Shown piece after piece: positions 20,729 through 29,078 of a stretch of DNA of 64,000 nucleotides. The stretch's first letter is position 1; each line of letters opens with the position of its first letter. Position numbers and translations under genes: made by a program. The notes below the pieces were generated by a model. That model had not been told where the DNA came from. It was given only the letters and a program-made list of their open reading frames with translations, and searched no databases. This DNA comes from Hyphomicrobiales bacterium (GTDB lineage: Bacteria > Pseudomonadota > Alphaproteobacteria > Rhizobiales > Beijerinckiaceae), in the NCBI GenBank assembly GCA_900466745.1, contig UBNE01000003.1:1-64000 (forward strand), in the 5' to 3' direction.

Positions 20729-21910
20729 TTATTGCGGCGCGCCGTGGCCGGCGCCGATCTCCTGGTCCCAGCGGCGGAAGGCGGCGACGAGGCGTTCGGG
20801 CGTCAATGGCGGCCGGGTTGGCAGGCTCTCGATCAGCTTGTCGTATTCGGGGCGGCCGAATTCGGCGAGCACGTCGCGGCTCTCCTGCGGCGCCTGGGCC
20901 AGGGTCACGCCCTTCACCGCCGGGCCGGGATAGAAATAGCCCTTGTCGAAGGTGTAGGCCTGGGCTTCCGGCTTCAGCATGTAGGACATCAGGGCCAGCA
21001 GGGCCGGCATCTTCTCGGCCGGGACGCCCTTGGGGACGCACATGAACTGCGTGTCCGGGATCCAGTGGGTGTTGTCGAGGACGAAGACCTTGGCCTCCTT
21101 CGGCACGATGCCGAGCGCGCGCGGATTGATATCCCAGCCCAGCGTCGAGACGATGACGTCGCGCGTGCCCTCGCCGAGCTCCTTCATCGTTCCGGTCGTG
21201 CCACCGGGGTAATAGTCGATGCCGGTGCCGAGCTCCTTGAGATAGGCCCAGCTCTTGTCCCAGCCCTTCATCGGGTCGCCCGGGTCGGAATCGCCGAGGA
21301 TGTAGGGCAGGCCCATCAGCCAGGTCCAGCCGGGTCCGGAATTGACAGGCCGGGCATAGGTGAAGCGGTTGGGATTCTGCTTCACATAGGCGAGCAGTTC
21401 CGCGGCCGTCTTCGGTACGGTCTTGAGGCGATCGGGCATGTATTCGAACAGCGGGCCGGAGGGCGAGTAGACCACCGCGACCCCCTCGTTCTGGCCGAAG
21501 TTGCGCTGCATCATCAGCGCCTGCTCGTGATAGACCTCTTCCTGCTTCGGCAGGCTCGCGGCATGCGATTTCCAGACATCGACCCAGAGGCCCTGCTGGA
21601 TGCCGTCCGACATCGCGCCGGGGCCGGTCAGGACCAGGTCGATGTCGACGCGGTTGGCCGCCTGCTGCGCCTTGAGCTTGCCGGGCAGTTCCGGAGAAGG
21701 CGCGCGCGAAAAATTCAGCCGCGAGACGAGCTTCGGGTTCTCCTTGGCGAAACGCTCGATCGCCGCCTGGGTGAGCTGCAGATTGCCGGCGACGTCGATG
21801 ATGTTGAGCGCGACGGGGCCGGCGGCCCCCTGCGCGAAGGCTGCCCCCGTCTTCAGGGCGGCGAGGCCGGCGGCGCCGGCCATGAGGGCGCGTCGTGTCG
21901 GATGGGTCAT
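20729..21910 (-). CDS. Extracellular solute-binding protein, orphan (paralogue 1)
   Basis: A 393-residue exported binding protein of the extracellular solute-binding (iron/sugar type II) superfamily. The N-terminus TRRALMAGAAGLAALKTGAAFAQ looks like a twin-arginine (Tat) or lipidless signal. The mature protein contains LVLTGPGAMSDGIQQGLW, YSPSGPLFEYMPDRLK and GWDINPRALGIVPKEAKVF. It is paralogous to the protein at 25184, with which it shares these segments almost word for word. No cognate permease or ATPase is adjacent: the RbsBCA-type importer nearby has its own unrelated binding protein. It leads the minus-strand operon behind an operator-like dyad. Ligand unknown. Confidence 0.85.
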   Translation of the reverse strand: MTHPTRRALMAGAAGLAALKTGAAFAQGAAGPVALNIIDVAGNLQLTQAAIERFAKENPKLVSRLNFSRAPSPELPGKLKAQQAANRVDIDLVLTGPGAMSDGIQQGLWVDVWKSHAASLPKQEEVYHEQALMMQRNFGQNEGVAVVYSPSGPLFEYMPDRLKTVPKTAAELLAYVKQNPNRFTYARPVNSGPGWTWLMGLPYILGDSDPGDPMKGWDKSWAYLKELGTGIDYYPGGTTGTMKELGEGTRDVIVSTLGWDINPRALGIVPKEAKVFVLDNTHWIPDTQFMCVPKGVPAEKMPALLALMSYMLKPEAQAYTFDKGYFYPGPAVKGVTLAQAPQESRDVLAEFGRPEYDKLIESLPTRPPLTPERLVAAFRRWDQEIGAGHGAPQ

Positions 21911-21970
21911 GATCTCTCCCTGGGTTCGCGGCTCTCTTCCGGCGCCGTCAGGGGCGCCGTCGGCCTTTCC

Positions 21971-21988
21971 TGGGATACTAGTGCACCA
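21971..21988. promoter_or_regulatory. Operator-like dyad upstream of the orphan binding protein
   Basis: TGGGATACTAGTGCACCA is an 18-bp dyad of the form TGG-N3-ACTAGT-N3-CCA. It lies about 60 bp before the binding protein start and downstream of the ROK gene. A GntR-, LacI- or ROK-type regulator could bind here; the ROK repressor encoded next door is the obvious candidate. Inferred from symmetry and position. Confidence 0.5.
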
Positions 21989-22053
21989 CTTTCACGGATG
22001 CCAAGCGCTATCGACGGCATGGCCGCTGCCCGCTTTCGGGCGTCCGGCGGGCG

Positions 22054-23238
22054 TCAGCCCCGGGCGAGCAGGAGCGCTTCGGCGGCGCGGCCGAGCAGCG
22101 GGGCGGCGGCGCCGTGGATCTCGTAGAGCTGGCCGGCATCGACGCTGACGAGGTCCGGGACCGAAAACCCGTCCATGGTGCCCTCGGCGCGGAACAGCGC
22201 GTTGAAATGCGCCCAGAGCTGCGGGTTGGCGGCGAAGGGGCCGCTCACCGCGATGCGGGCCGGAAACAGCAGGCGGCAGGCATTGGCCAGCGCCCGGGCC
22301 AGGGAGCGGCAGGCGATGTCGATCTCCGGCAGGGCGACGAGGTCGAGCGGGGCGAGCTGCCGCGCCAGCCGCTTCTCGTCCTCGTCGAGAGCGGGCCAGT
22401 GGCGGCGCAGGGCGGGCAGCAGGGCCCAGAGCGCCGCCCCGGTCTCGAGGCAGCCGGTGTTGCCGCAGCCGCATTGCCGGCCGCCGAGCGCGGCGAGCCG
22501 CCAGTGGCCGAGCTCGCCGAAGGAGCCGGCCGGCGCGAAGGGCCTGCCGTCCTGCGCATAGGCCAGGCCGATGCCCCAGCCCCAGTGCAGCAGCAGGGTG
22601 CCGCCGCTGAACGGCTCCGGCTCGCGCGCGGCGCGGGCGCGCAGTTCGGCGTCGAGATTGCGGCAGATCTCGACCGGGCCGGCGATCGGCGCCAGCACCG
22701 CCGCGATATCGAGCCCGCGCATCCGCGGCCACCGCGACGCCAGCAGCCACTGGCCGCGGCGCAGGTCGATCAGGCCGGAGAGGGAGACGGCGGTGCCGGC
22801 ATGGCTCATGCCGGCCGGCATCGCGTCGAGCAGGCTCCGGGCGAGGTCGGCCATGGCCTCGGCGATGGCCGCGTTTCCGGCCTGCGCCTCGACCAGCCTG
22901 CGCCGCTCCGCCACGATCTGCCCGTTGAGGTCGACCAGGGCGCCGGAGAGCGACCGGCTCGCGACATGGATCACGGAAGCGCCGATCCGCCGGGTATGGG
23001 CCAGCAGGATCGCCGCGGGCCGGCCGCGCCCGGCGGTCTCGCCGGTGGTCTCGATGACGAGGCGGCTGGCGACCAGATCGGCGACGACGCGGGAGGTGCT
23101 GGTCGAGCGCAGCCCGAGCAGGCGGCTGAGCTCGCCGCGCGAATGCGCCCGGCCGGCGAGGATCAGCCCATAGGCGCGGGCCCGGTCGCGCTGATGCGCC
23201 GATGCGAAGCGCGTCTCGTCGAGCGCGACCAGGCTCAT
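22054..23238 (-). CDS. ROK family transcriptional repressor
   Basis: A 394-residue NagC/Mlc-like regulator. An N-terminal winged helix (about residues 16-68, AYGLILAGRAHSRGELSRLLGLRSTSTSRVV region) precedes a ROK sugar-binding domain. The structural zinc site is intact: H245 in GELGHW and C256, C258, C263 in CGCGNTGC. Such repressors bind sugars or sugar phosphates and control amino-sugar genes. It is divergent from nagB and lies directly upstream of the carbohydrate operon, so it can control both sides. No kinase activity is expected because of the DNA-binding domain. Confidence 0.92.
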   Translation of the reverse strand: MSLVALDETRFASAHQRDRARAYGLILAGRAHSRGELSRLLGLRSTSTSRVVADLVASRLVIETTGETAGRGRPAAILLAHTRRIGASVIHVASRSLSGALVDLNGQIVAERRRLVEAQAGNAAIAEAMADLARSLLDAMPAGMSHAGTAVSLSGLIDLRRGQWLLASRWPRMRGLDIAAVLAPIAGPVEICRNLDAELRARAAREPEPFSGGTLLLHWGWGIGLAYAQDGRPFAPAGSFGELGHWRLAALGGRQCGCGNTGCLETGAALWALLPALRRHWPALDEDEKRLARQLAPLDLVALPEIDIACRSLARALANACRLLFPARIAVSGPFAANPQLWAHFNALFRAEGTMDGFSVPDLVSVDAGQLYEIHGAAAPLLGRAAEALLLARG

Positions 23239-23370
23239 CGGCTCTTCCCGGCGCGGCCCGATCTTTCGGAACGGTTTCGTTCAAAATTAATCATTGCGTT
23301 TCCGGGAGACCTTGGTGAAGCTCGGTTCCAGAATATCGGAAAATTCCCAGCGTAAAAGGTTCAAAAATCC
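23239..23370. promoter_or_regulatory. Divergent promoter region, ROK repressor / nagB
   Basis: These 132 bp separate the ROK repressor from the nagB-like gene. They include an AT-rich stretch (TTTCGTTCAAAATTAATCATT, about 23275-23295) and a second one before nagB (AAAATTCCCAGCGTAAAAGG). They must hold both promoters. No perfect dyad was found. Confidence 0.5.
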
Positions 23371-24117
23371 ATGATCGAGATGCATGTCGCCGCCGATAAG
23401 GACGTTCTCGGCCGCCAGGCCGCGGCGCTGGGCGCCGAGGCGATCCGGGCGGCGATCGCCCGCGACGGCGCGGCCTCGATCATCGTCGCCACGGGGGCGA
23501 GCCAGTTCGAGATGCTGACGCATCTGGTCGCGGCCGAGGGCATCGACTGGTCGAAGGTCACGGCCTTCCATCTCGACGAATATGTCGGCCTGCCCGAGAC
23601 GCATCCGGCGAGCTTCCGGCGCTATCTGCGCGAGCGCTTCCTGGCGCCGCTGAAGGATGCGCCGCGCTTCGTGCCGGTCGACGGCGAGGGCGACGCGCAG
23701 GCGAATGTGGCGAAGCTCAACGGACTGCTCGCCGGCCGGCGCATCGCGGTCTGCTTCGCCGGCATCGGCGAGAACTGCCACCTCGCCTTCAACGATCCGC
23801 CGGCCGATTTCGAGACCGAGGACCCCTATATCGTGGTGACGCTGGACGAGGCCTGCCGGCGCCAGCAGCTCGGCGAGGGCTGGTTCCCGGACTTCGAGTC
23901 CGTGCCGCGGCAGGCGATCTCGATGAGCATCCGCCAGATCATGAAGAGCGAGCTGATCGTGCTGTCGGTCTCCGATGCCCGCAAGGCGCAGGCGACGCAG
24001 GCGGCGCTGGAGGGGCCGGTGAGCAACCTCGCTCCGGCCTCGATCCTGCAGAACCATCCGCGCACGGTGCTCTTCATCGATCCGCCGGCCGCCTCGCTGC
24101 TGACGCGGAAGGGCTGA
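23371..24117 (+). CDS. nagB: Glucosamine-6-phosphate deaminase-like protein
   Basis: A 248-residue member of the NagB/6-phosphogluconolactonase fold, expected to convert an amino-sugar phosphate such as glucosamine 6-phosphate to fructose 6-phosphate and ammonia. The motif FHLDEYVGL (residues 67-75) keeps the Asp that abstracts the C2 proton. The second motif, [13 protein letters not shown], has His137 but replaces the usual Asp (NDGHIAFNE, Asp141 in E. coli) with Asn135 and the usual Glu148 with Asp142. The reaction or substrate may therefore differ from the textbook one. It is followed after two bases by a nagA-like gene and is divergent from a ROK repressor. Confidence 0.8.
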   Translation: MIEMHVAADKDVLGRQAAALGAEAIRAAIARDGAASIIVATGASQFEMLTHLVAAEGIDWSKVTAFHLDEYVGLPETHPASFRRYLRERFLAPLKDAPRFVPVDGEGDAQANVAKLNGLLAGRRIAVCFAGIGENCHLAFNDPPADFETEDPYIVVTLDEACRRQQLGEGWFPDFESVPRQAISMSIRQIMKSELIVLSVSDARKAQATQAALEGPVSNLAPASILQNHPRTVLFIDPPAASLLTRKG

Positions 24118-24119
24118 GG

Positions 24120-25154
24120 ATGCGCACCGCCGGCCTCGTCGATCTCCAGGTCAACGGCTTCGCCGGGGTCGATTTCAATTCCGCCGCGATCACCGCGGCG
24201 GAGCTCGACCGGGCTTTGGAGGCGATGCTGGCGACCGGCGTCGTCACCTGCCTGCCGACCGTCATCACCGCCCATCCGCACGAGCTGCAGGCGCGCCTCG
24301 CGGCGCTCGACGCGGCGGTGTCGCAGAGCCGGCTCGGGCCGCTGATGTGCCCGGGCTACCATCTCGAAGGGCCGTTCCTGAACCCGGCCGGCGGCTATGC
24401 CGGCTGCCATCCGCCCGGGGCGATGACGCCGGCCGATGCGGAGCTGGTCGCGCGGCTGGAGACAGGCCTGCGGCGCCCGATCCTGATGGTGACGCTGGCC
24501 CCGGAGATGGCCGGCGGGATCGCGGCCACGGCGGCGCTGGCGGCGCGGGGCAAGGTCGTCGCGATCGGCCATGCCGCGGCGGAGTTCGATATCGTTGCGG
24601 CGGCGGCCGATGCGGGGGCCACGCTCTCGACCCATCTCGGCAACGGCCTGCCGCAGCAGATGCACAAGCTGGTCAATCCGCTCTTCGCGCAGCTCGCCGA
24701 GGACCGCCTGATGGCCGGCTTCATCGCCGACGGCATCCATATCCACCCCAAGGCGCTGAAGAGCCTGATCCGGGCCAAGGGCCTGGCGCGCTCGATCCTG
24801 GTCACCGACGCGGTGGTCGCGGCCGGCGCCGCGCCCGGACGCTACAGCTTCGCCGGCATGCCGGTCGATCTCGCCGCCGACGGCTCGGTGCGCCAGCCCG
24901 GCGGCGTCTCGCTCGCCGGCTCGGCGCTCAGGCTCGACGAGGCCGTGCGCAACGTCGTCGCCTGGGGCATCGCCACGCCGGAGGAGGCGGTCGCCATGGC
25001 CTCGACCCATGCGCTCGCGGCGATCGCCGGCGCGCTGGAGACGGCCGGCATCGTCCTGCCGGAAAGCGCGATCGACTGGTCGCCGGAATTGCGGGTCGCG
25101 CGCCTGCGTGTCGGCGACGTCACCCGCGACTTCGCCGCCACCGCGGCAGCCTGA
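24120..25154 (+). CDS. nagA: N-acetylglucosamine-6-phosphate deacetylase-like amidohydrolase
   Basis: A 344-residue TIM-barrel metal-dependent hydrolase. It begins directly at the first barrel strand (LVDLQVNGFAGVDFN). The metal and catalytic residues are in HLEGPF, GHAAAEFD, STHLGNGL and VTDAV, the pattern of NagA. Typical NagA proteins are about 380 residues and have an N-terminal beta-sandwich strand set before this point; here the start two bases after the nagB stop removes it. No upstream in-frame start avoids deep overlap with nagB. Function as a deacetylase of GlcNAc-6-P or a related sugar is likely but the short form is unusual. Confidence 0.82.
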   Translation: MRTAGLVDLQVNGFAGVDFNSAAITAAELDRALEAMLATGVVTCLPTVITAHPHELQARLAALDAAVSQSRLGPLMCPGYHLEGPFLNPAGGYAGCHPPGAMTPADAELVARLETGLRRPILMVTLAPEMAGGIAATAALAARGKVVAIGHAAAEFDIVAAAADAGATLSTHLGNGLPQQMHKLVNPLFAQLAEDRLMAGFIADGIHIHPKALKSLIRAKGLARSILVTDAVVAAGAAPGRYSFAGMPVDLAADGSVRQPGGVSLAGSALRLDEAVRNVVAWGIATPEEAVAMASTHALAAIAGALETAGIVLPESAIDWSPELRVARLRVGDVTRDFAATAAA

Positions 25155-25183
25155 AGACGTCACTATCAAAGCAAGAGAGGGGA

Positions 25184-26386
25184 ATGACCATGACGCAGTT
25201 CAAGACGGGAATCGACCGCCGCGCGGTGCTCGGCGGCCTCGGCGCGCTGGCGACCGGCGCGGGCGGCGCCTTCGCCGCGGCTCCGGCGCTGCCTTCGGCG
25301 CCGGTGGCGATCAGCATCATCGATGTCGGCGGGGCGCTGGCGCTGATGCAGCAGGCCTTCGACGACTACCGCACCGCCAACCCGAAGCGCGCCTCGCGCA
25401 TCACCTATGTGAAGGCGCCGGCGCCGGAGCTGGCCAGCAAGATCAAGGCGCAGCAGGATGCCGGCCGCTCCGATCTCGACCTCGTTCTGACCGGCAGCGA
25501 CGGCCTCGCCGCCGGGCTCGAGCAGAATCTCTGGCTGAAGATCTTCCCCGATTTCGCCGAGGTCTTCCCCGGCATCGAGGAGAATTACGAGCCGGCGGCG
25601 CTCAACCTGCACAAGGCGCAGGGCGCGGGCTTCGGCGTGGTGGTGAACTACTATCCCTCCGGCCCGCTGCTCGAATACATGCCCGATCGCGTCAAACAGG
25701 TGCCGACCACGGCTGAGGAGCTGCTGGCCTGGGCCAAGGCCAACCCCAACAAGTTCATGTATGCGCGCCCGACCAATTCCGGCCCCGGCCGCACCTTCAT
25801 GATGGGCCTGCCCTATCTCCTCGGCGACAAGGATCCGCAGGACCCGGTCGGCGGCTGGGACAAGACCTGGGCCTATCTGCAGGAGCTCGGCCAGTACATC
25901 GAGTATTACCCGGCCGGCACCGGCGCGACGATGAAGGAGTTCGGCGACGGCTCGCGCGACATCATCATCTCGACCACGGGCTGGGACATCAATCCGCGCG
26001 CGCTCGGCATCGTGCCGAAGGAAGCCAAGATCCAGACACTGAAGGGCTTCCACTGGGTCTCGGACGCCTTCTTCATGTGCGTCCCGAAGGGGCTGCCGAA
26101 CGACCGGCTCGCCGTGGTGCTCGACATCATGAAGCATGTGCTGCAGCCGAAGATGCAGGCCTATTCCTACGACGAGGGCTATCTCTATCCCGGCCCGGCG
26201 GTGAAGAACGTGCCGCTCTCGCTGGCGCCGCAGCGCAGCCAGGAGGTCATCGCCGAGTTCGGCCGGCCGGAATATGCCGACCTCATCGCCAACAACCCGA
26301 TCGAGCTGCCGCTGAAGCCCGACAGGATGGTCGTCGCCTTCCGCAAATGGGACGAGCTGGTCGGCTCCAAGCAGCGCAAGGGCTGA
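25184..26386 (+). CDS. Extracellular solute-binding protein, orphan (paralogue 2)
   Basis: About 400 residues, a paralogue of the binding protein at 20729. Shared stretches include YYPSGPLLEYMPDRVK, MMGLPYLLGDKDPQDP and GWDINPRALGIVPKEAK. The signal region is IDRRAVLGGLGALATGAGGAFAAAP, resembling a twin-arginine leader. The start has a GAGAGGGG ribosome binding site; an ATG six bases further on (25190) is equally possible. It follows nagA after 29 bases and is probably in the nagBA operon, which suggests an amino sugar or oligosaccharide ligand. As with its paralogue, no matching permease or ATPase is adjacent. Confidence 0.87.
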   Translation: MTMTQFKTGIDRRAVLGGLGALATGAGGAFAAAPALPSAPVAISIIDVGGALALMQQAFDDYRTANPKRASRITYVKAPAPELASKIKAQQDAGRSDLDLVLTGSDGLAAGLEQNLWLKIFPDFAEVFPGIEENYEPAALNLHKAQGAGFGVVVNYYPSGPLLEYMPDRVKQVPTTAEELLAWAKANPNKFMYARPTNSGPGRTFMMGLPYLLGDKDPQDPVGGWDKTWAYLQELGQYIEYYPAGTGATMKEFGDGSRDIIISTTGWDINPRALGIVPKEAKIQTLKGFHWVSDAFFMCVPKGLPNDRLAVVLDIMKHVLQPKMQAYSYDEGYLYPGPAVKNVPLSLAPQRSQEVIAEFGRPEYADLIANNPIELPLKPDRMVVAFRKWDELVGSKQRKG

Positions 26387-26431
26387 CCCTCCGCTCCTGC
26401 TGCCGGCGGTGATCCGGCGCAACACCATATG

Positions 26432-26522
26432 GTCATCCCGGGTTCGACCCGGGATCCATGCCGGAATCCTTCCGGCAACGGCTCAGGCATGGATCCCGGC
26501 TCTCCGCTTCGTCCGGGATGAC
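26432..26522. repeat. Palindromic intergenic repeat, copy 4
   Basis: A 91-bp palindrome bounded by GTCATCCCGG and CCGGGATGAC, with inner arms GGGATCCATGCC and GGCATGGATCCC. It is closely similar to the copies at 7473 and 49580. It lies between convergent genes (the orphan binding protein and the peptide ABC ATPase) and could act as a terminator for both. Confidence 0.8.
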
Positions 26523-26547
26523 GCGCGATTCCGCGGAGCGCGGCGGT

Positions 26548-28209
26548 TCACGCCGGCGCCGTCGCCTCGCCCTCGCCGAGCCGCCAGAACAGCCTGACGC
26601 CGCCGTCGCCGGTGGCTTCGAGTCCTGGGACGGCGGAGAGGAGCTTCCTGGTGTAGGGGTGGCGGGGGGCGTCGAAGATGGCGTCGCGGGGGCCTTCCTC
26701 AACGATGCGGCCGTCCTGCATGACGACGACGCGGTCGGCGACCTGCTCGACGACGCCGAGATCGTGGCTGATGAACAGGCAGGAGAAGCCGTGCTTCTTC
26801 TGGAGTTCGTCGAAGAGGGCGAGCACCTGGGCGCGCACGGTGACGTCGAGCGCGGAGACCGGCTCGTCGGCGATGACGAAGCTCGGCCGGCGGACGATGG
26901 CGCGGGCGATGGCGACGCGCTGGCGCTGGCCGCCGGAGAGCTCGTGCGGAAAGCGCTCGGCGAAGCCGTCGCTCAAGCCGACCTCGGCCAGCACCTCGGC
27001 GATGCGGGCCTGCCTGGCGGAGGCGTCCATATCCTCGACCAGCCTGAGCGGCTCGCCGACGAGCTGGCGGATCGTCATGCGCGGGTCGAGCGAGGAATAG
27101 GGGTCCTGGAAGACCATCTGGCAGTTGAGCCGGTAGTCCCAATAGGCCGTGTCGCTCTTCGCGATCGGCTTGCCGTTGAACAGGATCTCGCCGCCGGCAG
27201 GCTTCACCAGCCCGGCGATGGACTGGCCGAGCGTGGTCTTGCCCGAGCCCGAGCCGCCGACCACCGCGACGACCTCGCCCGGCTGCACGGCGATGCTGAT
27301 GCCGTGCAGCGCGCGCTTCGGCGCGCTCCTGCGGAAGAAGCCCTGCCGGCCGGGATAGTCGACGACGAGGTCGCGCACGGCGACGATCGGGGTCTCGCCC
27401 TGCGGCAGGAAGCGGGCGGGCAGGCGCTGCGGCATCGCCGCCAGCAGCTTGCGGGTATAGGGGTGCCGCGGCCGGGCGAGGATGTCCTCGGCCGTGCCCT
27501 GCTCGACCACCTCGCCCCGGCACATCACGACGATGCGGCTGCAATAGCGCGCCACCATGCCGAGATCGTGCGAGATCAGCAGCACGGCGGTGTCGTTGGC
27601 CTGGGTCAGCTCGACCATCAGCTCCATCACGTCGCGCTGGACCACGGCGTCGAGCGCGGTGGTCGGCTCGTCGGCGAGAAGCAAAGCGGGCTTCAGCAGC
27701 ATCACCGAGGCCAGCATGATGCGCTGGCGCATGCCGCCGGAGAACTGGTGCGGATAGGCGTCGAGCGCGCCCTCGGGATCGCGGATGCCGACGCGCTCCA
27801 GCATGTCGAGGATCAGCGCCCGGCGGGCGGGGGCGTCGAGCCCGCGGTGCAGCGCCAGCCCCTCGTCGAGCTGGCGGCCGATCAGCATCGAGGGGTTGAG
27901 CGAGGTCATCGGCTCCTGGAAGACCATGCCGACCTTGGCGCCGCGCATGGCGCGCAGCTCCTTGCCCGACATCGCCATCACGTCGCGGCCCTCGAAGCGG
28001 ATGCTCCCCCCGGCGAGCCGGACCGCCGGCGGGACGAAGCCCATCACGGCCCTTGCCGCGAGCGTCTTGCCCGAGCCGGATTCGCCGACGATGCCGACGA
28101 TCTCGCCCGGGAAGACCTGGAAGGAGACGTCGTCGACCACGCGGCGGCCGGCGGTGCCGATCGTCAGGGTGAGATGGGCGACGTCGAGGAGAGGGGCCGT
28201 GGTGGTCAT
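26548..28209 (-). CDS. Peptide ABC transporter ATP-binding protein, fused double ATPase
   Basis: A 553-residue protein with two complete nucleotide-binding domains of the oligopeptide/nickel (Opp/Dpp) type, equivalent to DppD and DppF joined. The first domain has Walker A GESGSGKTLA and signature FSGGMRQRIM; the second has GGSGSGKTT, signature LSGGQRQRV and a downstream VIADEPVSALD. Between and after them are the Opp/Dpp C-terminal RHPYTRKLL motifs (twice), as expected for two family members fused. The start overlaps the permease stop by four bases. It powers the two permeases encoded upstream. Confidence 0.93.
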   Translation of the reverse strand: MTTTAPLLDVAHLTLTIGTAGRRVVDDVSFQVFPGEIVGIVGESGSGKTLAARAVMGFVPPAVRLAGGSIRFEGRDVMAMSGKELRAMRGAKVGMVFQEPMTSLNPSMLIGRQLDEGLALHRGLDAPARRALILDMLERVGIRDPEGALDAYPHQFSGGMRQRIMLASVMLLKPALLLADEPTTALDAVVQRDVMELMVELTQANDTAVLLISHDLGMVARYCSRIVVMCRGEVVEQGTAEDILARPRHPYTRKLLAAMPQRLPARFLPQGETPIVAVRDLVVDYPGRQGFFRRSAPKRALHGISIAVQPGEVVAVVGGSGSGKTTLGQSIAGLVKPAGGEILFNGKPIAKSDTAYWDYRLNCQMVFQDPYSSLDPRMTIRQLVGEPLRLVEDMDASARQARIAEVLAEVGLSDGFAERFPHELSGGQRQRVAIARAIVRRPSFVIADEPVSALDVTVRAQVLALFDELQKKHGFSCLFISHDLGVVEQVADRVVVMQDGRIVEEGPRDAIFDAPRHPYTRKLLSAVPGLEATGDGGVRLFWRLGEGEATAPA

Positions 28210-29078
28210 CGTGCGCCCCTCATCCGCGGGTCGAGCTTGTCGCGCAGCGCGTCGCCGAGCAGGTTGATGCCGAGCAGGGTCAGCGAGATGCACAGGCCGG
28301 GGAAGATGCCGAGCCAGGCGGCCTGGTCGATATAGGGCCGAGAGCCCGCCAGCATGTTGCCCCAGGTCGGGGCCGGCGGCGGCACGCCCAGGCCCAGGAA
28401 GGAGAGCGCGCTCTCGGCCAGCAGCACATAGCCGAACATCGAGGTGGCGAGCACGGTCAGCGGGGCGATGCAGTTCGGCAGGATGTGGCGGAGCATGGTG
28501 AAGCCCTCGCCATTGCCCATGACGCGCGAGGCGGCGATGAACTCGCGCTCGCGCAGCGACAGCACCGTGCCGCGCACGACGCGGGCGACCGAGGGCGTGT
28601 AGGCGATGCCGAGCGCGACGATGATGCCGTATTTGTTGGCGCCGAGCACGGCGAGCAGGCCGAGCGCCAGCAGGATGCCGGGGAAGGCGAGCAGCGCGTC
28701 GTTGAAGGCCATGATGACGCGGTCGGCCCAGCCGCGCAGATAGCCGGAGACGAGGCCGATCGCGGTGCCCATCACCACGGCGAGCGTCACGGTCAGGATG
28801 CTGATCCAGACCGAGGTCGCCGCGCCCGCCATCAGGCGCGAGAGCACATCGCGGCCGAATTCGTCGGTGCCGAGCCAGTGCAGCGCGGAGGGCGCCGCGA
28901 GCTTTTCGCGGAAGGAGAGCTTGAGCGGATCGTAGGGCGTCCACAGCGCCCCGGTGCCGGCGGCGGCGAGCAGGATGGCGATCAGCGTGCCGCCGACCAG
29001 CGCGTTGGGGGCAGGCAGCTTCATGCGGCGGTCCCTCTTCATGGCGCCGCCGGCGCTCACGGTGCTGTCGCTGCTCAT
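28206..29078 (-). CDS. Peptide ABC transporter permease (DppC-like)
   Basis: A 290-residue inner-membrane permease of the BPD_transp_1 family with about six helices. It has the N-terminal OppC/DppC segment LSFREKLAAPSALHWLGTDEFGRDVLSRL and the ATPase-contact loop EFIAASRVMGNGEGFTMLRHILPN (EAA motif). It overlaps the other permease gene and the ATPase gene by four bases each (ATGA), so the three are tightly coupled. It forms the second half of the transmembrane channel. Confidence 0.93.
   Translation of the reverse strand: MSSDSTVSAGGAMKRDRRMKLPAPNALVGGTLIAILLAAAGTGALWTPYDPLKLSFREKLAAPSALHWLGTDEFGRDVLSRLMAGAATSVWISILTVTLAVVMGTAIGLVSGYLRGWADRVIMAFNDALLAFPGILLALGLLAVLGANKYGIIVALGIAYTPSVARVVRGTVLSLREREFIAASRVMGNGEGFTMLRHILPNCIAPLTVLATSMFGYVLLAESALSFLGLGVPPPAPTWGNMLAGSRPYIDQAAWLGIFPGLCISLTLLGINLLGDALRDKLDPRMRGAR

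Noticed and set aside
24100..24130. Frameshift between nagB and nagA that removed the nagA N-terminus
   Set aside because: Both genes read cleanly to their junction, the stop and start are two bases apart, and no leftover N-terminal NagA sequence is visible upstream in another frame.
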